From: Acidilobaceae archaeon
GTDB lineage: Archaea; Thermoproteota; Thermoprotei_A; Sulfolobales; Acidilobaceae
Direction: 5' to 3'
DNA length: 7,662 nt
Assembly (NCBI GenBank): GCA_027081695.1
Contig: JALWJI010000009.1
Location: 1 to 7,662, forward strand
A program made the translations under genes and the position numbers. Numbering within the stretch: the stretch's first letter is position 1; the number at the start of each line of letters is the position of its first letter. Under the pieces are notes generated by a model. That model had not been told where the DNA came from and did no database searches. It was given only the letters and a program-made list of their open reading frames with translations. Positions 5,435 through 7,662 of this stretch are shown here, piece by piece.

Positions 5435-7486
5435 TTAATGAGTAATTCTTTTTCCTTGAGAACCTAACGTTCTGGATCTCTCTTTCCTGTACTCGGATAT
5501 AAGTCTCTCTAGACTAATCCTCTGCGCATGTTCTTCCTCTAGCTTTTTTCTCATCTGAGATAACTCATCGCGAACCCAAGCATCTAGCACTACATATTCA
5601 TCTGTCATATAAAGGGGGCGGATACCTAGCTCTTCCTCTGTAACGACAGGAATGAACAGTCTTTTAGCGTTTTTCTTTAGTATCGCGATATCGGGCGATC
5701 CTTTAACAATTATTCCCAGTAGTTTGATACTTGATAGAGTATAGAGTAAGGCCTCTTCGAATACCGGATTATCAAGATAGAGAACTTCGCCCATTAGCGA
5801 TCGAGGATTACTAATTAGATTCTTGGCATTGCTCTGGGTTAGGCTCTTTACCCGGTACGCTAAGAAATATGTTCCAGAGTAGACTTTTGAGAGTATTCGT
5901 TCTATTGTTCTCTTTTCATTTATTAGGTTGTTAATAGTATCCTTGAGTGATTCTATTTCTTTCGATAGAATAGTAATCTGCGACTCCATCTTTGATACTA
6001 GACTGTCACGATAGACAGAGGACTTAAAAGAGGCTAGCTTCCTTTCCATCTCCTCTTGCAGTCTCTCATTCTCGTCTTGGAGTTGTTTAACTCTCTCCCT
6101 CAGATAGGTTAACTCGGCTTCAAGAAGCTGTAGTCTTTGATAACCCCTGGCATCCTCTTGAGACTGCTGGATTCTGGTTCTATAATTCTTCTCCTCTATT
6201 TTCTCCTTAGTAGCAGACAAGATCTTGTCGAGTTCCTTTTCAATAGCTATTTCGAGGGCTTCAGCTATAGTTACTCCTTTGATGACTGCTTCTTTTACGG
6301 TTGATGGATCAACACTGATCCCTATCTTTCTAAGCTGTGACTCGACGTGTCCTAGCTTGTTTCTCAAAGATAAATATGCTTTATAAGCGGCGGCAAGAGC
6401 ATCTCTTTGATGAGAATCTTCCGGCAGTAATCCATTTAGGGCCTTTTGGGCCAGGCCCCTCTTTTCCACGATACTGAGTTCTCCTGGAGGAGTATATAGC
6501 AGTGCTCCAGTTAGGCTTGCTATTTTCCTAACCGATTCAGGCGGCTCAGGAACGTCCACTGCTATTATTACGGGTTTTCCGTGTTCAAGTATCGCCTCTA
6601 ACAGGCTACCCCTATCAAAACTCTTCGAGCTATCCAGATATACTACTCTCCCATTAAGGTCTAGAACCGCGATACCCGTCGTTATCCCAGGATCGAGGCC
6701 TACAATTATCGGTTTCAGGTACTTGCTGCTTCTCTCTGGTATTGAGAGGATAGTCTTGTACACGGGTTTTATGGTAACTGAATAATCAGCTCCCCTATGT
6801 GGCCTGACAATGCCTATTAATCTCTCCCTTGGAGCGTAAACTGTGAAAGTAGCTGATTCTAATCCTCCTTCACTTTTCCTGTACTTTAAATCGTATTCGA
6901 GCCCGGCCTCGTCTAGGGCTTGTTTAACTCTCATCGTAGCGTTTAGTACAGCTGCCCTGACCTTTCTCTGATATCTTTGCTGGCTGTATCCTCCGCTTGC
7001 AGGGCTGCGATGTTTAGTTATGAGTATCATAGTCTTTTTCTCTATTTTTCTTATACTTGCACCGTAGCCTTTTGAGGCCAGTATCGCCACTAGGTATGCT
7101 GTTTTTCCAGGAGTCAGCTTACCATATCCGACTATATCACGGTAAGGGGCCGCTAGTTGACTTATAGAGTAATGTTTGTCTTTTCCTATTGTGACTTGTA
7201 CTATCTCTGATTCGGCGGGGAATAGTTCTAGTATGCGGGCTAGGTCTTTCTTGTTTGATGCTATCTCCATTATGTTATCGAAGGCTATTTTCCTCGGTTT
7301 GTAATACCATGCGAGCCTGATTAGTCTCGAAAGAGGAGCCTTCGACTGTTTTTCTATTATTTTTCCTTCCGCGTCAACTATTACGATACTATATAGCGTT
7401 CTCCTTGTGGTGCTCTGGGGGCTACCTTCTTCTATATCTACTCCCATGTATAGTTCTTTGGATCTTTGTGGTTGTGTCTTGGTCAT
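5435..7486 (-). CDS. DUF460 protein, RuvC/YqgF-like RNase H fold with coiled coil
   Basis: This 683-residue archaeal protein matches the DUF460 family, described as possible nucleases of the RuvC/YqgF type; its function is not established. Domain order is as follows. An N-terminal RNase H-like region (about 13-140) has MGVDIE (Asp17) and KIAFDNI (Asp70), with no obvious third acid. A linker domain (about 145-255) has SGGYSQQRYQRKVR (164-177) and a following helix, then VYAPRERLIGIVRPHRG. The core RNase H-fold domain (about 258-372) has IVGLDPGITTG (Asp265), IIAVDVP (Asp311) and DSHQRDALAAA (Asp357, Asp362), a complete acidic set. A helical region with long coiled coils spans about 405-530. 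A small alpha/beta domain (about 534-635) and a short C-terminal coiled coil with a basic end complete it. The start at 7486 is supported by AGAGGTGA four bases upstream; Met14 has no such site. It abuts the RIO2 gene and is probably cotranscribed with it. Nuclease activity is inferred from the motifs. Confidence 0.9.
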   Translation of the reverse strand: MTKTQPQRSKELYMGVDIEEGSPQSTTRRTLYSIVIVDAEGKIIEKQSKAPLSRLIRLAWYYKPRKIAFDNIMEIASNKKDLARILELFPAESEIVQVTIGKDKHYSISQLAAPYRDIVGYGKLTPGKTAYLVAILASKGYGASIRKIEKKTMILITKHRSPASGGYSQQRYQRKVRAAVLNATMRVKQALDEAGLEYDLKYRKSEGGLESATFTVYAPRERLIGIVRPHRGADYSVTIKPVYKTILSIPERSSKYLKPIIVGLDPGITTGIAVLDLNGRVVYLDSSKSFDRGSLLEAILEHGKPVIIAVDVPEPPESVRKIASLTGALLYTPPGELSIVEKRGLAQKALNGLLPEDSHQRDALAAAYKAYLSLRNKLGHVESQLRKIGISVDPSTVKEAVIKGVTIAEALEIAIEKELDKILSATKEKIEEKNYRTRIQQSQEDARGYQRLQLLEAELTYLRERVKQLQDENERLQEEMERKLASFKSSVYRDSLVSKMESQITILSKEIESLKDTINNLINEKRTIERILSKVYSGTYFLAYRVKSLTQSNAKNLISNPRSLMGEVLYLDNPVFEEALLYTLSSIKLLGIIVKGSPDIAILKKNAKRLFIPVVTEEELGIRPLYMTDEYVVLDAWVRDELSQMRKKLEEEHAQRISLERLISEYRKERSRTLGSQGKRITH

Positions 7487-7662
7487 TTATTCACCTCTTA
7501 TGTATGAAAGAGTCTCCTCCAGATCTCTCTCGACGCCATATTTTCTTTTGAAGAAGGAGAGGATATAGGTTACATCTCTTCTGAGGAGTTCATCTGCCAT
7601 TTCTTCTTCCTTGTAAACGTACTGTGGCCAGTCTATTATGTATGGTATTAGGTCCTCGCTAA
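7487..7662 (-). CDS. rio2: RIO2-family atypical serine/threonine kinase, C-terminal fragment
   Basis: The 3' end of a gene that starts beyond the window gives 57 complete codons and TAA at 7489-7487. The fragment contains PYIIDWPQYV, in which the Asp is the metal-binding residue equivalent to DFG in ordinary kinases; RIO kinases have IDxPQ there. It continues with ELLRRDVTYILSFFKRKYG, the closing helix typical of RIO2 (ERDVxNIxxYFxRxY in relatives), and ends LEETLSYIRGE. RIO2 proteins join a winged-helix N-terminus to the kinase fold and act in late maturation of the small ribosomal subunit as ATPases or kinases. RIO1 is less likely, because it usually lacks the IDxPQ plus RRDVxxIxxFF combination. 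The winged helix and catalytic loop are outside the window, so activity cannot be judged. The stop codon directly precedes the ATG of the DUF460 gene, indicating one transcription unit. Confidence 0.85.
   Translation of the reverse strand, partial: SEDLIPYIIDWPQYVYKEEEMADELLRRDVTYILSFFKRKYGVERDLEETLSYIRGE
7491..7498 (-). promoter_or_regulatory. Shine-Dalgarno site of the DUF460 gene inside rio2
   Basis: On the minus strand this reads AGAGGTGA, close to the full archaeal consensus GGAGGTGA, with four bases to the ATG at 7486. It sits within the last codons of the RIO2 gene. Ribosomes ending rio2 could therefore restart at once on the next gene, and the site fixes Met1 as the start. Confidence 0.8.

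Overview
The window looks like a stretch of a hyperthermophilic crenarchaeon (Thermoproteota), most like the Desulfurococcales group. The evidence is the set of families present: the tail of a tungsten-type aldehyde ferredoxin oxidoreductase, an archaeal RqcH/NFACT protein, an archaeal-type S-adenosylmethionine synthetase, a DUF460 RNase H-fold protein and a RIO2 kinase. Heavy use of AGA/AGG arginine and ATA isoleucine codons, TATA/BRE promoters and very short intergenic gaps fit this. I cannot name the species from sequence alone.

Layout. Bases 1-164 (+) hold the last 53 codons of an aldehyde ferredoxin oxidoreductase family gene. It meets RqcH (161-2170, -) tail to tail, and the two stop codons share one CTAG. 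A 145-base divergent spacer (2171-2315) follows; it carries a Shine-Dalgarno-preceded 40-codon frame of doubtful status. Next, on the + strand, come a 97-residue three-helix membrane protein (2316-2609), a 477-residue secreted, sequon-rich, single-pass surface protein of unknown function (2677-4110) and S-adenosylmethionine synthetase (4197-5423). The last is preceded by a clear BRE/TATA promoter that overlaps a possible terminator of the gene before it. After an 11-base convergent gap, the minus strand holds a 683-residue DUF460 protein (7486-5435). The last 57 codons of a RIO2-family kinase (7662-7487) lie directly upstream of it in the same transcription unit, with TAA and ATG abutting.

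Themes. Three genes concern the ribosome or RNA: RqcH (rescue of stalled 60S/50S-type subunits), RIO2 (small-subunit maturation) and DUF460 (RNase H fold, role unknown). The most interesting signal is inside the DUF460 protein. Between a degenerate-looking N-terminal RNase H-like region and the intact RuvC/YqgF-like domain lies the motif GGYSQQRYQR, followed by a basic helix. It closely resembles the GGQ-type catalytic loop of eRF1-like and Vms1-like (VLRF1) peptidyl-tRNA release factors. If that is real, DUF460 could be a nascent-chain or tRNA-processing factor working alongside RqcH. This is inference and needs profile and structure comparison. No RNA genes, insertion sequences or CRISPR repeats were seen.
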